Assembly (NCBI GenBank): GCA_037501455.1
Contig: CM074865.1
Location: 39,104,501 to 39,168,500, forward strand
Reading direction: 5' to 3'
Source: Lantana camara
Taxonomy: Eukaryota > Streptophyta > Magnoliopsida > Lamiales > Verbenaceae
Length of the DNA: 64,000 nt
Notes under the pieces: model-generated
Database searches by the model: none
The model's input: the letters and a program-made list of their open reading frames with translations, nothing else
Told to the model about the DNA's origin: nothing
Made by a program: the position numbers and the translations under genes
Part shown: positions 1 through 11,015 of the stretch, one piece after another
How positions within the stretch are numbered: the stretch's first letter is position 1
Layout: the number at the start of each line of letters is the position of its first letter

Positions 1-1064
1 TAAGTTGGAGATGTGGTTAAATTATTTCATGAACAAATGCTAGGTAATTAACTAGGAAATGTGGAAAAATTATGCCCATTTGTTTAATCCTTCTAGAAGA
101 CCATGAGGTCATGGATGATGTCATTTTGATTAAAAATAAATGTAAAAATAATATAAAATTTATTCAAGAGTCGAGAGATAAAATTTTGATGTAGTGAATT
201 AATAATAGAATGAGTGAAAAACGAGCTTCGTTTTGATTATAAATATGAAATATTTGGAGTTTTTGTTTATAAATTATGAGTACTAAAGATGATGAAAATC
301 ATAAGAAAATTATATAAACGAAGCTATGATAAAGTTTAGAGTTTGGAAAAATCACTATAATGTAGAGGAAAATTCAAGGATCGTTTTAAGTATAATTTCG
401 ACTATTGATTAAAAGCTAATTGTTTTAAAATAAAATGATGATTTTTAAATAGGAAAATATTTATAAATATGCTATGGGTGAAATCGAGTTTTTGGTAAAT
501 GCATGAAAATTCATAAAATAATTTGAGGGTCGTTTTGGTTATAATTTTGAATATCAAAAAGTAGATGAATAAGGATTTATTGATGATCGAATCATAAGCT
601 AGGGTTTTTGCCGGTTTTTGATACTACGGGAGTTAGGATGGGAATTGTGGTTCACGGAGAGTACCACGATCCTCGAAATAATGTGAGGATTCTTTTGGTT
701 AAAATGTTGGGTAGTGAAAGTGTTTCGGGAAATGTAGGAATATTTTTTTGAGCTGTAGGGGTATTTTTGTAATTTCCAACCTAAAACTGTAGGAATGGGT
801 TTTGAAGTATATGAAGGGGTTTTAGGTGCTGGAAAGGAATGAATACTAGAATTCTAGGATTTTATGCAAAGAGTTTCAAAGTATAAATTAAATAGAGAAA
901 AGAATTAAATCTACGAACATTTAATTAAATTATATCATATAAAAACATATAGGTCACATAAAATGCAATGCATGAAGATGATTAATAAGGATCGAGGTTA
1001 TAAACGCTTCTTGAGCAACCCTTTACTTACCTTTCTCAACTTGGCCCTGAGTCGGGCTGTTACA
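1..1064 (-). repeat. 3' LTR of the Tekay-like element (U3 part only)
   Basis: This is the first 1064 bases of the 3' LTR in element orientation. It starts TGTAACAGCCCGAC when read on the minus strand from 1064. The rest, about 2.27 kb by comparison with the 5' LTR, lies left of the window. It looks identical to 9134-10197. Confidence 0.93.
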
Positions 1065-1079
1065 ATCTTCCCCCCTTTA
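1065..1079 (-). other. Polypurine tract of the Tekay-like element
   Basis: Read on the minus strand, an A/G run (AAAGGGGGGAAGAT) directly precedes the TGTAACA end of the 3' LTR. This is the standard place for plus-strand DNA priming. It lies 14 bases from the gag-pol stop codon, so there is almost no 3' untranslated spacer. Confidence 0.85.
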
Positions 1080-1092
1080 AAAGAATCTGTCC

Positions 1093-4000
1093 TCAGATTC
1101 TATTACTGTCCTTGAACAGTCCTGGATAATGTTTCAACATCTTTTCCTCTGTTTCCCAAGTCTGTTCTTCTGTACCATTTCTTTTCCATAAGATTCTAAC
1201 GAGGGGAATCCTTTTGTTTCTCAACTCTTGGAATTTCCTATCCAAGATTCTGACTGGTTTTACTTCATAAGTAAGGTCGGGTTCTAATGGTACTTCTTCC
1301 ACAGGTAGGATATGTGAATCATCAGCAAAGTATTTTCGAAGTTGGGACACATGGAATACGTTATGTATCCCAGTAAGACTTGCTGGTAGGTCTAGGCGAT
1401 AGGCTGTTGGACCGATACGTTCCAGTATCTCAAAAGGTCCAATATATCGAGGGTTTAGCTTTCCTCCTTTCCCAATTCGTGTAAACCCTTTTCTTGGAGA
1501 TGCTTTCAAGAATACCTTTTCGCCTACTGCGAATTCTATGTCCCTTCTTCGATTATCAGCATAACTTTTCTGCCGATCTTGGGCAGCTTTCATTTTCTGC
1601 TTGATGATTTCAACTTTCTCTGTTGCTTCTTCTACCCATCTCTTAGCAATATTCCCTCGGGGTTTCCTTTTAATTTCCTTGGTTTCATCCATATCCCAGT
1701 ATAATGGAGATCTACATTTTCTTCCATATAAAGCCTCGTAAGGTGCAGCTTGGATAGAAGCTTGATAGCTGTTGTTGTATGCAAACTCCACAAGGGGTAG
1801 GCAATCTTTCCAATTATCTTGGAAATCTAAGGCACAAGCCCTTAACATATCTTCCAGGTATCGGATGGTTCTTTCAGATTGCCCGTCGGTCTGAGGATGT
1901 GCTGCGGTGCTGAAGTTTAACTTGGTACCCATCATTTCTTGAATGTTTTGCCAAAGTTGTGAAGTGAACTTTGGGTCCCTGTCTGAAACTATTCCAAGAG
2001 GTACTCCATGCAACCGAATAATTTCCTTTTGATAGAGCTTTGCTAGCGAGTTAACTTTATCAGTTGCTTTGACAGGTAAGAAATGTGCGGATTTTGTTAA
2101 TCTATCGATGATAACCCAAATACCATCAAATCCTCCTTTAACCTTGGGTAATCCATAAACAAAATCCATTGTTACCTGATCCCATTTCCAAGTAGGGATA
2201 GATAATGGTTGCAACAATCCTCCAGGTCTCTGATGTTCTGCTTTAACTTGTTGACAAGTTAGACATTTCTTGATGTAATTGGTTATGTCTCTTTTCATGC
2301 CGTTCCACCAGAAATGTTTCTTGAGGTCTTGATACATCTTAGTTCCTCCGGGATGTATCGAGTAACGAGTTTTGTGTGCCTCGTCCAATATTTCCTTTCG
2401 AATGACATTAGGCACGCAGACCCGATCCTTGTATCTCAAAACCCCTTGATCATCGGTTTTGAATTTTTCTTCAAGATCCTTTTCCTTGGATTTGAGACAT
2501 TTCTGAATCCATTCATCTTGAGCCTGAGCTTCTTTTATCTTTTCCTTTAGTGGTGACAATACCACTAAATTTGCTAATCGAGCTCGTGAGATTACTTTCA
2601 CCGATTTTCGTGGGTTACTTGAAGGCTTTCTTGAGAGTGATGCTAAGCTTGATTTCCGACTTAAAGCATCAGCCACTACGTTAGCTTTTCCTGGATGGTA
2701 CTGGATTACACAGTCGTAATCTTCCAGAAATTCCATCCATCTCCTTTGCCTCATATTTAACTCCTTTTGAGTAAAAAGATACCGTAGGCTCTTATGATCA
2801 GTGAAAACTTCAAAGGTAACCCCGTAAAGATAATGTCTCCACTTGACAAGAGCAAACACAATTGCTGCTAGTTCCAAGTCATGAGTAGGGTAGTTTTCCT
2901 CATGAGGTTTGAGCTTTCTTGAGGCATAGGCTATCACTTTTCCGTGCTGCATTAATACGCAACCTAGCCCTTCTTTAGAGGCATCGGTATAGACTGTATA
3001 ACCTTTCTTCCCTTCAGGTAAGGTTAGTACTGGTGCAGATGTCAATCGTTGCTTTAATTCTTGAAAACTTTGTTCGCATTGTTCAGTCCATTCAAACTTT
3101 CTTTCCTTCTTTGTTAACTTTGTAAGAGGTGCGGCTATCTTAGAGAAGTCCTTTACAAACCTGCGGTAATAGCCTGCAAGTCCTAGGAAACTTCTCACCT
3201 CTGAGGGATTCCTTGGTACTTTCCAATTTGTAATTGCTTCAATCTTTGAAGGATCTACCTCAACACCTGATCCCGAGATTATATGTCCGAGGAATGCAAC
3301 TTTTTCTATCCAGAACTCACATTTACTGAACTTAGCATATAGCTTATGATCTCGCAAAGTACTTAACACTATGCGAAGATGTTCAGCATGTTCCTCAGGT
3401 GTTTTGGAAAATACCAGTATGTCATCGATGAAAATGACCACAAATTTATCCAAACATGGTCGGAATATCCGGTGCATCATGTCCATGAATGCAGCAGGTG
3501 CATTGGTCAATCCGAAAGGCATTACTATGAATTCAAAGTGTCCGTAGCGGGTATTGAAAGCTGTTTTAGGGATATCTTTCTCCCTAATCTTTAATTGATA
3601 ATACCCTTGCCTTAAGTCTAACTTGGAATAGACTCGAGATCCTTGAAGGACATCAAATAACTCCTCTATATGGGGTAGAGGGTATTTGTTCTTTATGGTC
3701 ATTCGATTAAGTTCTCGGTAATCGATGCACATCCGTAATGTCCCATCTTTCTTCTTTACAAACAACACTGGTGCTCCCCAAGGTGATGTACTGGGACGGA
3801 TGTATCCTGATTCAATCAAATCATCAAGTTGTTTTCTCAACTCTTGAAGTTCGGCTGGGGCCATCCGATAAGGGGTTTTAGAGAAAGGCTCTGCCCCAGG
3901 AATCGTATCGATTACAAATTCTAACTCGCGATCTGGTGGTAGTGAGTTTAGGTGTTCTGGAAAAACGTCGAGAAACTCATTTACCACTTCTACCTCCTCA

Positions 4001-5502
4001 ACTTTAAGTTGGTCCTTTGGCCTATTTAGGAGATAGGCAATGAACCCTGTAGCTCCCTTCTGAACCAACTTCTTAGCTTCTGTCATAGAAATGATTGCCA
4101 CTGATCTCTTGTCTTCAAGAATCCTACTTTCATCTTGTCCTAAGATGATTTCTTTCTTGAAACAATCCAACTTAGCATGGTATTTGTAGAGCCAATCCAT
4201 TCCCAGAATAATTCCATATCTCGTTATCGGAAGTTCAATAAGATCCATTGGGTAGTAACGATCACCAATTTGTATAGGGCAGCGTTTATATACTCGATCC
4301 GTTATTAAACAAGCTCCCAAAGGGGAACTTATCTCGAAATTATATGATGAGCATTCAAGTGGAAAATTTAAACGCGCACATAAATTGGATGCAATGAATG
4401 AATGCGTGGCACCAGGGTCATATAAGACCTTAACTGGCGTGTTTAAGATGTGTACCGTACCTTCCACAATATCCGAAGGGTCTGGATCCTCGTTTCCTTC
4501 CAACGCGTAAGCTTTTCCTTTGACAAGTGGCTTTCCAGATTTTCCCACAGTCTTCTCCTTTTCCTTAAGCCCCGGTTTCTTTGGGCATGTATTAAACTGG
4601 TGATTAGGGTCTCCACACCACAAACATGTGCCAGCTTTCTTTCGACAGTCTTGTTCAGTATGTCCCGGTTTGTGACAATATTCACAAGTGATCTCCTCTT
4701 GTGAATTAGACGGAACTGACTTAGGCTTTTGCTGGGCTGGTGTGGGTTTCTTCCCAAATTTCTGGCTGGATGGTCCAGCGGGTCGTTTCATTCCTTGAGA
4801 GGGCTTATTTTGAGGGGGACCAGGGCGATTAGCTGCCAGACGAATATTCTTGTGAGCTGCTTCGGTTTTTAGGGCTTTATCGACTGCTTTGTTATAAGTT
4901 TCAATATCTAATGAAGCTAAAGCCCATCGAAGGTCTGGCTTCAATCCATCAATGAATCGCTTGGTCTTCCTTCGTTCATCATTTAAAATATGTGGAGCAT
5001 ACTGGATTAGCCTCACAAACCTTGCCTCGTATTCTGCTACTGACATATAACCTTGTGTTAAAGTCATGAATTCAGCTTCTCGAGTGTCCCTTATCACTTG
5101 AGGAATATACTTATTTTGAAATTCCTTCACAAACTCCGCCCAACTGTAATCAGTGTGGTCTTCTATCCAAGTTAGCTTGACGTGCTTCCACCAACTCAAA
5201 GCGGGTCCTTCTAAAAGAAAGGCTGCATACTGCACTCGTTCCCGTTCCTCGGGAAATATATCCATAGCTTCATAAATCTTTTCCAAACTAGCTATCCAGT
5301 TTTCAGCCTTCAGGTCGTTAGGTTCTCCAAAGAATTTTGGGGGATTCATTCGGAGAAACCTTTCTAAGGATCGCTCGTTGGTAGGGTTATTTCCAGGTGT
5401 ACAAGTTCGAACGAACTGCCTTAAGGCTTCTACGAGTTCGGGGTGTCCTGGTGGATCTTGTGGTGAAGGAGAATTGTTTCGTAGTGTCTTTCGTAGAGGC
5501 AT
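1093..5502 (-). CDS. gag-pol: Gag-Pol polyprotein of the Tekay-like Gypsy element
   Basis: One open frame encodes 1469 residues from the Met at 5502; an upstream Met at 5601 would add 33 residues that look unlike Gag. Domains in order are: Gag about 45-215; two CCHC zinc knuckles, 273-286 and 293-306; protease active site at 361-364; reverse transcriptase about 560-760 with FIDD at 691-694; RNase H about 835-950 with D840, E877, D902 and D945; integrase HHCC zinc site (H1043, H1050, C1080, C1083) and D1113, D1174, E1210 with the expected 35-residue D-E spacing; chromodomain-like tail about 1417-1464. The integrase tail is expected to steer insertion to heterochromatin (family knowledge). The oddity is that the protease motif reads D-P-G instead of D-S/T-G (Pro363), which may disable it. 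Otherwise it appears complete. Confidence 0.93.
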   Translation of the reverse strand: MPLRKTLRNNSPSPQDPPGHPELVEALRQFVRTCTPGNNPTNERSLERFLRMNPPKFFGEPNDLKAENWIASLEKIYEAMDIFPEERERVQYAAFLLEGPALSWWKHVKLTWIEDHTDYSWAEFVKEFQNKYIPQVIRDTREAEFMTLTQGYMSVAEYEARFVRLIQYAPHILNDERRKTKRFIDGLKPDLRWALASLDIETYNKAVDKALKTEAAHKNIRLAANRPGPPQNKPSQGMKRPAGPSSQKFGKKPTPAQQKPKSVPSNSQEEITCEYCHKPGHTEQDCRKKAGTCLWCGDPNHQFNTCPKKPGLKEKEKTVGKSGKPLVKGKAYALEGNEDPDPSDIVEGTVHILNTPVKVLYDPGATHSFIASNLCARLNFPLECSSYNFEISSPLGACLITDRVYKRCPIQIGDRYYPMDLIELPITRYGIILGMDWLYKYHAKLDCFKKEIILGQDESRILEDKRSVAIISMTEAKKLVQKGATGFIAYLLNRPKDQLKVEEVEVVNEFLDVFPEHLNSLPPDRELEFVIDTIPGAEPFSKTPYRMAPAELQELRKQLDDLIESGYIRPSTSPWGAPVLFVKKKDGTLRMCIDYRELNRMTIKNKYPLPHIEELFDVLQGSRVYSKLDLRQGYYQLKIREKDIPKTAFNTRYGHFEFIVMPFGLTNAPAAFMDMMHRIFRPCLDKFVVIFIDDILVFSKTPEEHAEHLRIVLSTLRDHKLYAKFSKCEFWIEKVAFLGHIISGSGVEVDPSKIEAITNWKVPRNPSEVRSFLGLAGYYRRFVKDFSKIAAPLTKLTKKERKFEWTEQCEQSFQELKQRLTSAPVLTLPEGKKGYTVYTDASKEGLGCVLMQHGKVIAYASRKLKPHEENYPTHDLELAAIVFALVKWRHYLYGVTFEVFTDHKSLRYLFTQKELNMRQRRWMEFLEDYDCVIQYHPGKANVVADALSRKSSLASLSRKPSSNPRKSVKVISRARLANLVVLSPLKEKIKEAQAQDEWIQKCLKSKEKDLEEKFKTDDQGVLRYKDRVCVPNVIRKEILDEAHKTRYSIHPGGTKMYQDLKKHFWWNGMKRDITNYIKKCLTCQQVKAEHQRPGGLLQPLSIPTWKWDQVTMDFVYGLPKVKGGFDGIWVIIDRLTKSAHFLPVKATDKVNSLAKLYQKEIIRLHGVPLGIVSDRDPKFTSQLWQNIQEMMGTKLNFSTAAHPQTDGQSERTIRYLEDMLRACALDFQDNWKDCLPLVEFAYNNSYQASIQAAPYEALYGRKCRSPLYWDMDETKEIKRKPRGNIAKRWVEEATEKVEIIKQKMKAAQDRQKSYADNRRRDIEFAVGEKVFLKASPRKGFTRIGKGGKLNPRYIGPFEILERIGPTAYRLDLPASLTGIHNVFHVSQLRKYFADDSHILPVEEVPLEPDLTYEVKPVRILDRKFQELRNKRIPLVRILWKRNGTEEQTWETEEKMLKHYPGLFKDSNRI

Positions 5503-5983
5503 GATGAATGCTGAAATCACAATTACATAGGAAATATAATGCATGTGGGGTAAGAATGTCTCAAAGATCATTTCAGAACAATAATCACCAAATAACATCA
5601 ATCATCAAAGATAAAGTGCAGAAAGAAATAACATTAGTACTCACGGTCCTGCTGGTATCTTGAAGCGACTCTAAGACTCATGATGCAGAAATGTAAAGTA
5701 ACATGAAATAACAGTGTAAAATGATCAAAATGCGTCATATATATATGCATCAAGGTTAGTATGCTTCGAGAGCTACAAAAGTAAAAGCAAAAAGAAAGGG
5801 GGGGTGGACCCGATCTACCTCGAGTTACACCCTACAAGTACTGTCACTCCTAGTAGGTCAAAGCTGCTACTGTCCGCTGCTGCTACTATGTACTGCTGCA
5901 AAAATGGGGAGTGTCTCCACTGGCTGCTACATACCCCCGAATAACTATCCTATATACTGTACCTCGTATCTCATGGCCAGAAC

Positions 5984-6739
5984 TCAATCCTCTGTAGCAC
6001 TACCTGCCTCGAGGTCGACTGTATCATCTGAATCTGGAACCCTAATAGGACTCCACTCCTTGCTGGGCTCAACACTATCCTCCTCCTCCGGAACAACGTG
6101 TAGTCCATCAACATCCTCGCCAAGCTCATCGTCCTGCTGGGGCTCCTCCTCGTCCTCATCAGAATGGGCTATAGCATCTGAAGCCTCACTGTCTCCAGAA
6201 TGGGCTACTGCGGGTCCGGGCTGCATCTCTAGAACCTGCTCCATAACCTGAGTATCGTTCAGGTGAAGTGCGTCCTCCAAACGGCTCCTCATCTGGGCTC
6301 GGTACTGGTCATGAATCACTATAGAAGCCTCACGATCCAGAGTCAAACTAAGCACGTCCTCCTCGAGCTCGGCTACTCGTGATGCTAACTGGGAGATAGC
6401 GATCTGAGATGCGGCTAGCTGGTCCCGAGCATGGTCACGATCCACTGCTGTCTGTCTAGCCATCTCTCGGTTCCTCTCAGCCTCCAGTCTATACTCACCG
6501 GTCCTCTGATACTCATAAAAGTAGGCATCTCTCTCGGCCTCTAATAAGTGAACTGCTCTGTTCGGGTAGGCATACCCGGGAAAGGCCTCCTGATGTGAAT
6601 CCTGACTATGCTGCCTAATCCTCTGCCAAGGATAGTATCTAGGACCTCCACTACGAGTAACTACTAAGGTCCTAGGAGGCTCATACTGATCCAGCCACTC
6701 AATGCTATCAGAATGTAGAAGCTCACCGAAGCCAGCCAT
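5984..6739 (-). CDS. Extra ORF upstream of gag: acidic coiled-coil protein of unknown function
   Basis: This 251-residue ORF begins about 120 bases after the 5' LTR and ends about 480 bases before gag. I do not recognise a named family. The N-terminal 60 residues are rich in aromatic and basic residues and include a PRTLVVTRSGGPRYYPW stretch. Residues about 65-165 form a heptad-like, charged, probably coiled-coil segment (ERDAYFYEYQ, LEAERNREMAR, ASRVAELEEDVLSL). The last 80 residues are strongly acidic, with runs such as DEDEEEPQQDDELGED. Extra ORFs of this kind are known in some plant Gypsy lineages, with unknown roles. Being first on the RNA, it should affect how gag is reached by ribosomes. 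The open frame and its intact context argue for a real gene. Confidence 0.7.
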   Translation of the reverse strand: MAGFGELLHSDSIEWLDQYEPPRTLVVTRSGGPRYYPWQRIRQHSQDSHQEAFPGYAYPNRAVHLLEAERDAYFYEYQRTGEYRLEAERNREMARQTAVDRDHARDQLAASQIAISQLASRVAELEEDVLSLTLDREASIVIHDQYRAQMRSRLEDALHLNDTQVMEQVLEMQPGPAVAHSGDSEASDAIAHSDEDEEEPQQDDELGEDVDGLHVVPEEEDSVEPSKEWSPIRVPDSDDTVDLEAGSATED

Positions 6740-6843
6740 TTTACTCTAGAAAAACACTTTACAAATTATTAGGGCAAAGAAATTATAGTGAAATACATTC
6801 TCTATCTAATGTTTAGATTAAGTTCTCTTTGTCTAAACCTGAT

Positions 6844-6855
6844 GCTCTGATACCA
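6844..6855 (-). other. Primer-binding site (initiator tRNA-Met type)
   Basis: On the minus strand TGGTATCAGAGC lies seven bases inside the end of the 5' LTR. This matches the 3' end of plant initiator tRNA-Met, the common primer for both plant LTR superfamilies. It sets the inner boundary of the 5' LTR. Confidence 0.9.
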
Positions 6856-7196
6856 CCTTAGTTGTAGCGCCCCTTAACACTACAACCCCGCACCGTTGTA
6901 CTTCCCGAGTGGATGTGAGACCTAGCACTCGAGAAATACTTCGGCGAACGGACAAGACTATACAATACCAGAGTATAAAATTTAAATGCAACGGAAAAAT
7001 AAACTTAAACAGTAAAAGGGGAATAATATATAACGAGACACGTGATATTAAGTTGGATAAGTAATTACAACGATAGGTTTATATTCACGAAAGAGTGCTT
7101 ATTGAAAGCTGTACATGCACTTGTGATTAATCTAAATGACTGGTAAGTGACACCTTAAAGCTTCAAGATACCTCTAAGGCGTCGCTGGAATGATTC

Positions 7197-8946
7197 CTGA
7201 AACCATGAATTAAAAGAGTAGGAGGGTTAGTCAAAATGACTAAGTGACGGGGGTTTGAGATTTAGGATTTTAAGTAAGATTTTGAAAATGTTTTGACCAA
7301 GAAAGTCTTGATTTGAAATGTATATATCATATAATAACAAATAAGTATATGACAATAATATCCGGTTCATATTTGGTTGAAATAGGAGTAGGGGGAATAT
7401 AGGCTATACTTTAGAAACTTTATGAACCGTTTTGAAAATGATTTTATGCCCGCAAGTTAGGCGTCTCCAACCTTAACACCGTAAAATCCGAGAAAAATAG
7501 TAACGACACTGATCAAGGTGCCGGTACTTAATAAAACAAATACGAGAGTACCATCCTTCTTCCTCCGGTGTCACGTAGGGTTGCAAGCCCTAGTGACGAT
7601 GAACAAGATTGTGGGAGGGGCGTACCTTTTCCCGTCACTTGGTGTGGAATAACTAACCTCCAGTTAGACCACCACCAAGATCTAGTTGGCGGCTGGTATA
7701 ATAGTAGTCCTCGGCCCGTGCCTCCCGGACTACTACTTCTACCAAGACCACCGGGCCCATAGGAAAAACAATAATTTTTACTTGCAAGACGAGAATATTT
7801 ACCCGTAAAAAGGTACTAAGTACTTCTCGGGTAAATGTATGTTTTCAATAATTAACAAGAATTACCTTCCCATAAAGGGAAGAATAACTTGAAAGGAAAT
7901 TCAAGAAAATAAAGTAAAGTATTTTATCATGATTTCAGTTGAAAAGATTTAAAACCCTCACCGGTACCGAGACTTAAGTGGAACTGTGAGGATTCCACTC
8001 TTCGATCCTATGTTCGCCTGAAAGTAATAGCTACTACTGACTCAGAACTAGGTTCTTAGTTCCTAACTAATCTAATTGCACACAATATCACAATGAAATA
8101 ATTATAGAAGGTGCATATTATGTATTGTGTTAAAGATCTCCCGGTAAACCCTAAATTCACCCGTTTAATTAATAAATTCAGGGTTTATGGGATCTTTAAC
8201 TAATCAAATATTTATTAACTATATTATAATTTTAATTGTAAGGTTTGAAATGAAATTCAAGGTTTAATTTGACAATGTAGGTTATCTTTTGAAAAATATT
8301 ACATAGTTTATTGATTTTTGGAAAATTTGGGAAAAATTATTTCTTTAAAAATTCCAAAACTTATTTTATAATTATTTTTGAAATAATTTCGAAATAAATG
8401 ATATTTTAGTTGACCAAAAAGTCAAAATTACTATTAAAAACATTTACTATTCAATTTCATATGAATTAAACACTTTATAACACAAAATCAAATTCATACA
8501 CACCCACACATAACTCACGGCACACACATGCACACACACTTATCCAAGAACATTATGAACATGTTCTTAAGCTCATTTGAATATTCAAAGAGGGTGTGTA
8601 ACATGTTCTATCACATTCATATTCATAACATAAGATTAAAGCTTAACATAGCAAAATATATGAACTTTCTATGAAAAATAATTCTAAATAAATTACTATA
8701 GGCATGAATTTATTCAAACAAGATCATAAGCATTTAAATATATAAGAACATTATATCATATCATAATTCATGCATTTAATTGAATAAAATTTCATAATGT
8801 GCTCACATTATTATTTAAACTAACAATTATGCACATATTTCATAAAATAAATTCCTAAAGCATAATTTAATTAATCCTAGGCATGCTACTATTATTTCTA
8901 TACTAAGAACATTATATAAAACATGAAATAATAGAAGAAAACATAC
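7197..8946 (-). other. Probable intron inside the 5' LTR
   Basis: On the minus strand a consensus donor (CTACAAG|GTATGTTTTC) follows the C/T-rich leader. An acceptor (CATGGTTTCAG|GAATC) follows the conserved stem-loop at 7227-7243. Removing it would join the first exon to the last 335 bases of the LTR and the extra ORF. The same donor, stem-loop and acceptor order is seen in the other long LTRs of this window. No transcript evidence is available. Confidence 0.55.
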
Positions 8947-9042
8947 CTTGTAGAGAGAGAGAGGGTTGTGGCGTGAGAATGGAGAAGGAGAGAGTGAATT
9001 TTGTGTGTTGAATTGTGAGGTATAAATGAGGCTTAAGGGGGG

Positions 9043-9050
9043 TATTTATA
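9043..9050 (-). promoter_or_regulatory. TATA box of the Tekay-like 5' LTR
   Basis: On the minus strand TATAAATA is followed about 30 bases on by a C/T-rich leader ending in CTCTCTCTCTACAAG. No other good TATA box lies at this position before the splice donor, so transcription of the element probably starts near 9010-9020. Confidence 0.65.
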
Positions 9051-10197
9051 GGTAGTCATGAGGGGTTTCTAAGCAATAAATGAAAGTTTATGGGAGATGT
9101 GGTTGCCTAAGATTTGAACAAATGCTTGGTAATTAAGTTGGAGATGTGGTTAAATTATTTCATGAACAAATGCTAGGTAATTAACTAGGAAATGTGGAAA
9201 AATTATGCCCATTTGTTTAATCCTTCTAGAAGACCATGAGGTCATGGATGATGTCATTTTGATTAAAAATAAATGTAAAAATAATATAAAATTTATTCAA
9301 GAGTCGAGAGATAAAATTTTGATGTAGTGAATTAATAATAGAATGAGTGAAAAACGAGCTTCGTTTTGATTATAAATATGAAATATTTGGAGTTTTTGTT
9401 TATAAATTATGAGTACTAAAGATGATGAAAATCATAAGAAAATTATATAAACGAAGCTATGATAAAGTTTAGAGTTTGGAAAAATCACTATAATGTAGAG
9501 GAAAATTCAAGGATCGTTTTAAGTATAATTTCGACTATTGATTAAAAGCTAATTGTTTTAAAATAAAATGATGATTTTTAAATAGGAAAATATTTATAAA
9601 TATGCTATGGGTGAAATCGAGTTTTTGGTAAATGCATGAAAATTCATAAAATAATTTGAGGGTCGTTTTGGTTATAATTTTGAATATCAAAAAGTAGATG
9701 AATAAGGATTTATTGATGATCGAATCATAAGCTAGGGTTTTTGCCGGTTTTTGATACTACGGGAGTTAGGATGGGAATTGTGGTTCACGGAGAGTACCAC
9801 GATCCTCGAAATAATGTGAGGATTCTTTTGGTTAAAATGTTGGGTAGTGAAAGTGTTTCGGGAAATGTAGGAATATTTTTTTGAGCTGTAGGGGTATTTT
9901 TGTAATTTCCAACCTAAAACTGTAGGAATGGGTTTTGAAGTATATGAAGGGGTTTTAGGTGCTGGAAAGGAATGAATACTAGAATTCTAGGATTTTATGC
10001 AAAGAGTTTCAAAGTATAAATTAAATAGAGAAAAGAATTAAATCTACGAACATTTAATTAAATTATATCATATAAAAACATATAGGTCACATAAAATGCA
10101 ATGCATGAAGATGATTAATAAGGATCGAGGTTATAAACGCTTCTTGAGCAACCCTTTACTTACCTTTCTCAACTTGGCCCTGAGTCGGGCTGTTACA

Positions 10198-11015
10198 CAT
10201 AGCTCAGTGTTTGTTTGGTAGGAAGCTTTCTTCACCTCATGTTTCACATACTATCTCAATCAAGTCATGTTTGGCTCAAGAGTTAATCTCGGGTTGCAAA
10301 GAATCGAGCAAGTGTGATGGAGACTTTAAGGAGTCGGGAATTGAATTGAAAGTTGGGAACGAGAGAAATATGATTCCTATCCTAACCAATCACTTCAAAG
10401 TGAATGTGGGCAAGAACATCAAACACACTGCAGAGTTGGAACCAATCATTTCGAGGAAGGGGATTTTGAAGAAATCGAGAATTTTAGTCTAAGCAAATGA
10501 TAGCCGAGTTAACAAACAAAGAAGGAAATTCGTAAGGGGGAGAGCATGGCCAAGGAATAAATTTGAACTCCTGGCCGTGCTAAAGAAGTACTTCTAGTGG
10601 GAACTACAGAAATGCAAGATTTAATAAGCCACAGGACCCTACCAAAGTTATAAGGAATAAGTTAGGCAAATTTTGGCATTCAAAGAACGGCAAGGCTAAG
10701 AGATCTAGAGCTTCAAGAAGATTGTTGAAAGAAACGAGCACTTAAGCGGATAAAGGTGCAAGTTCAAGGAATATTTGGAAGTCATGTCGATAAGGAGAAC
10801 ATGGGTGACCAATGGAAACAAATCAAAGTCATCAATGTCTCATTATGATCATGTCCAAAGTCAACCTACTCAAGATCTAAAAAGGGTTAAGTTTGTATGG
10901 TGAGTTTCGAATACCGAGGTTAATGGAGGTACGAAGGAACTACGGAATGGTGAAGAAAATAGCAGGTAAGAAAAGTCGATCAGATTATCATATTCCATTA
11001 TGGTGGAAGTGAGAA
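10198..11015. other. Unassigned interior of Gypsy element B, left piece
   Basis: This lies between the Tekay-like element and solo LTR A. No domain could be recognised; a 93-codon frame at 10211-10492 resembles no family I know and has no support. A purine run (GTAAGGGGGAGAG, 10532-10544) looks like a polypurine tract but no LTR end follows. Its continuation is 14246-15182, because solo LTR A with its GAGAA duplication separates the two. Confidence 0.5.

Larger units (their letters stand above)
1..10197 (-). mobile_element. Tekay-like Ty3/Gypsy LTR retrotransposon, near full length
   Basis: The order on the minus strand is 5' LTR (10197 to 6863), primer-binding site, extra ORF, gag-pol, polypurine tract, then the 3' LTR, which runs off the left edge of the window. 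Bases 1-1064 match 9134-10197 at a constant offset of 9133 with no difference that I could see, so insertion was recent. The reading frames are uninterrupted. A chromodomain-like tail after the integrase and the very long LTRs place it with Tekay/Del chromoviruses (family knowledge). The right flank begins CATAG (10198-10202), the expected target duplication, but the left copy is outside the window. It lies in the interior of Gypsy element B. Confidence 0.93.
6863..10197 (-). repeat. 5' LTR of the Tekay-like element (3335 bp)
   Basis: Read on the minus strand it begins TGTAACAGCC at 10197 and ends GGGGCGCTACA at 6863. The inner end is set by the primer-binding site and the outer end by the match to the 3' LTR. 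It contains a TATA box, a CT-rich first exon, an apparent intron and the conserved stem-loop near the intron end (7227-7243). An imperfect 48-bp direct repeat lies around 9087-9180 (ggagatgtggtt plus acaaatgc and ggtaatta words). Confidence 0.9.

Noticed and set aside
5971..6251. Plus-strand Ser-rich and minus-strand short frames over the extra ORF
   Set aside because: Shadow frames of the 251-codon minus-strand ORF.
10211..10492. 93-codon open frame between the Tekay-like element and LTR A
   Set aside because: No recognisable domain, no promoter or splice context, and it lies in the decayed interior of a Gypsy element.
10532..10544. Polypurine tract followed by an LTR
   Set aside because: The purine run is good but no TGT...ACC LTR start follows and there is no repeat partner.
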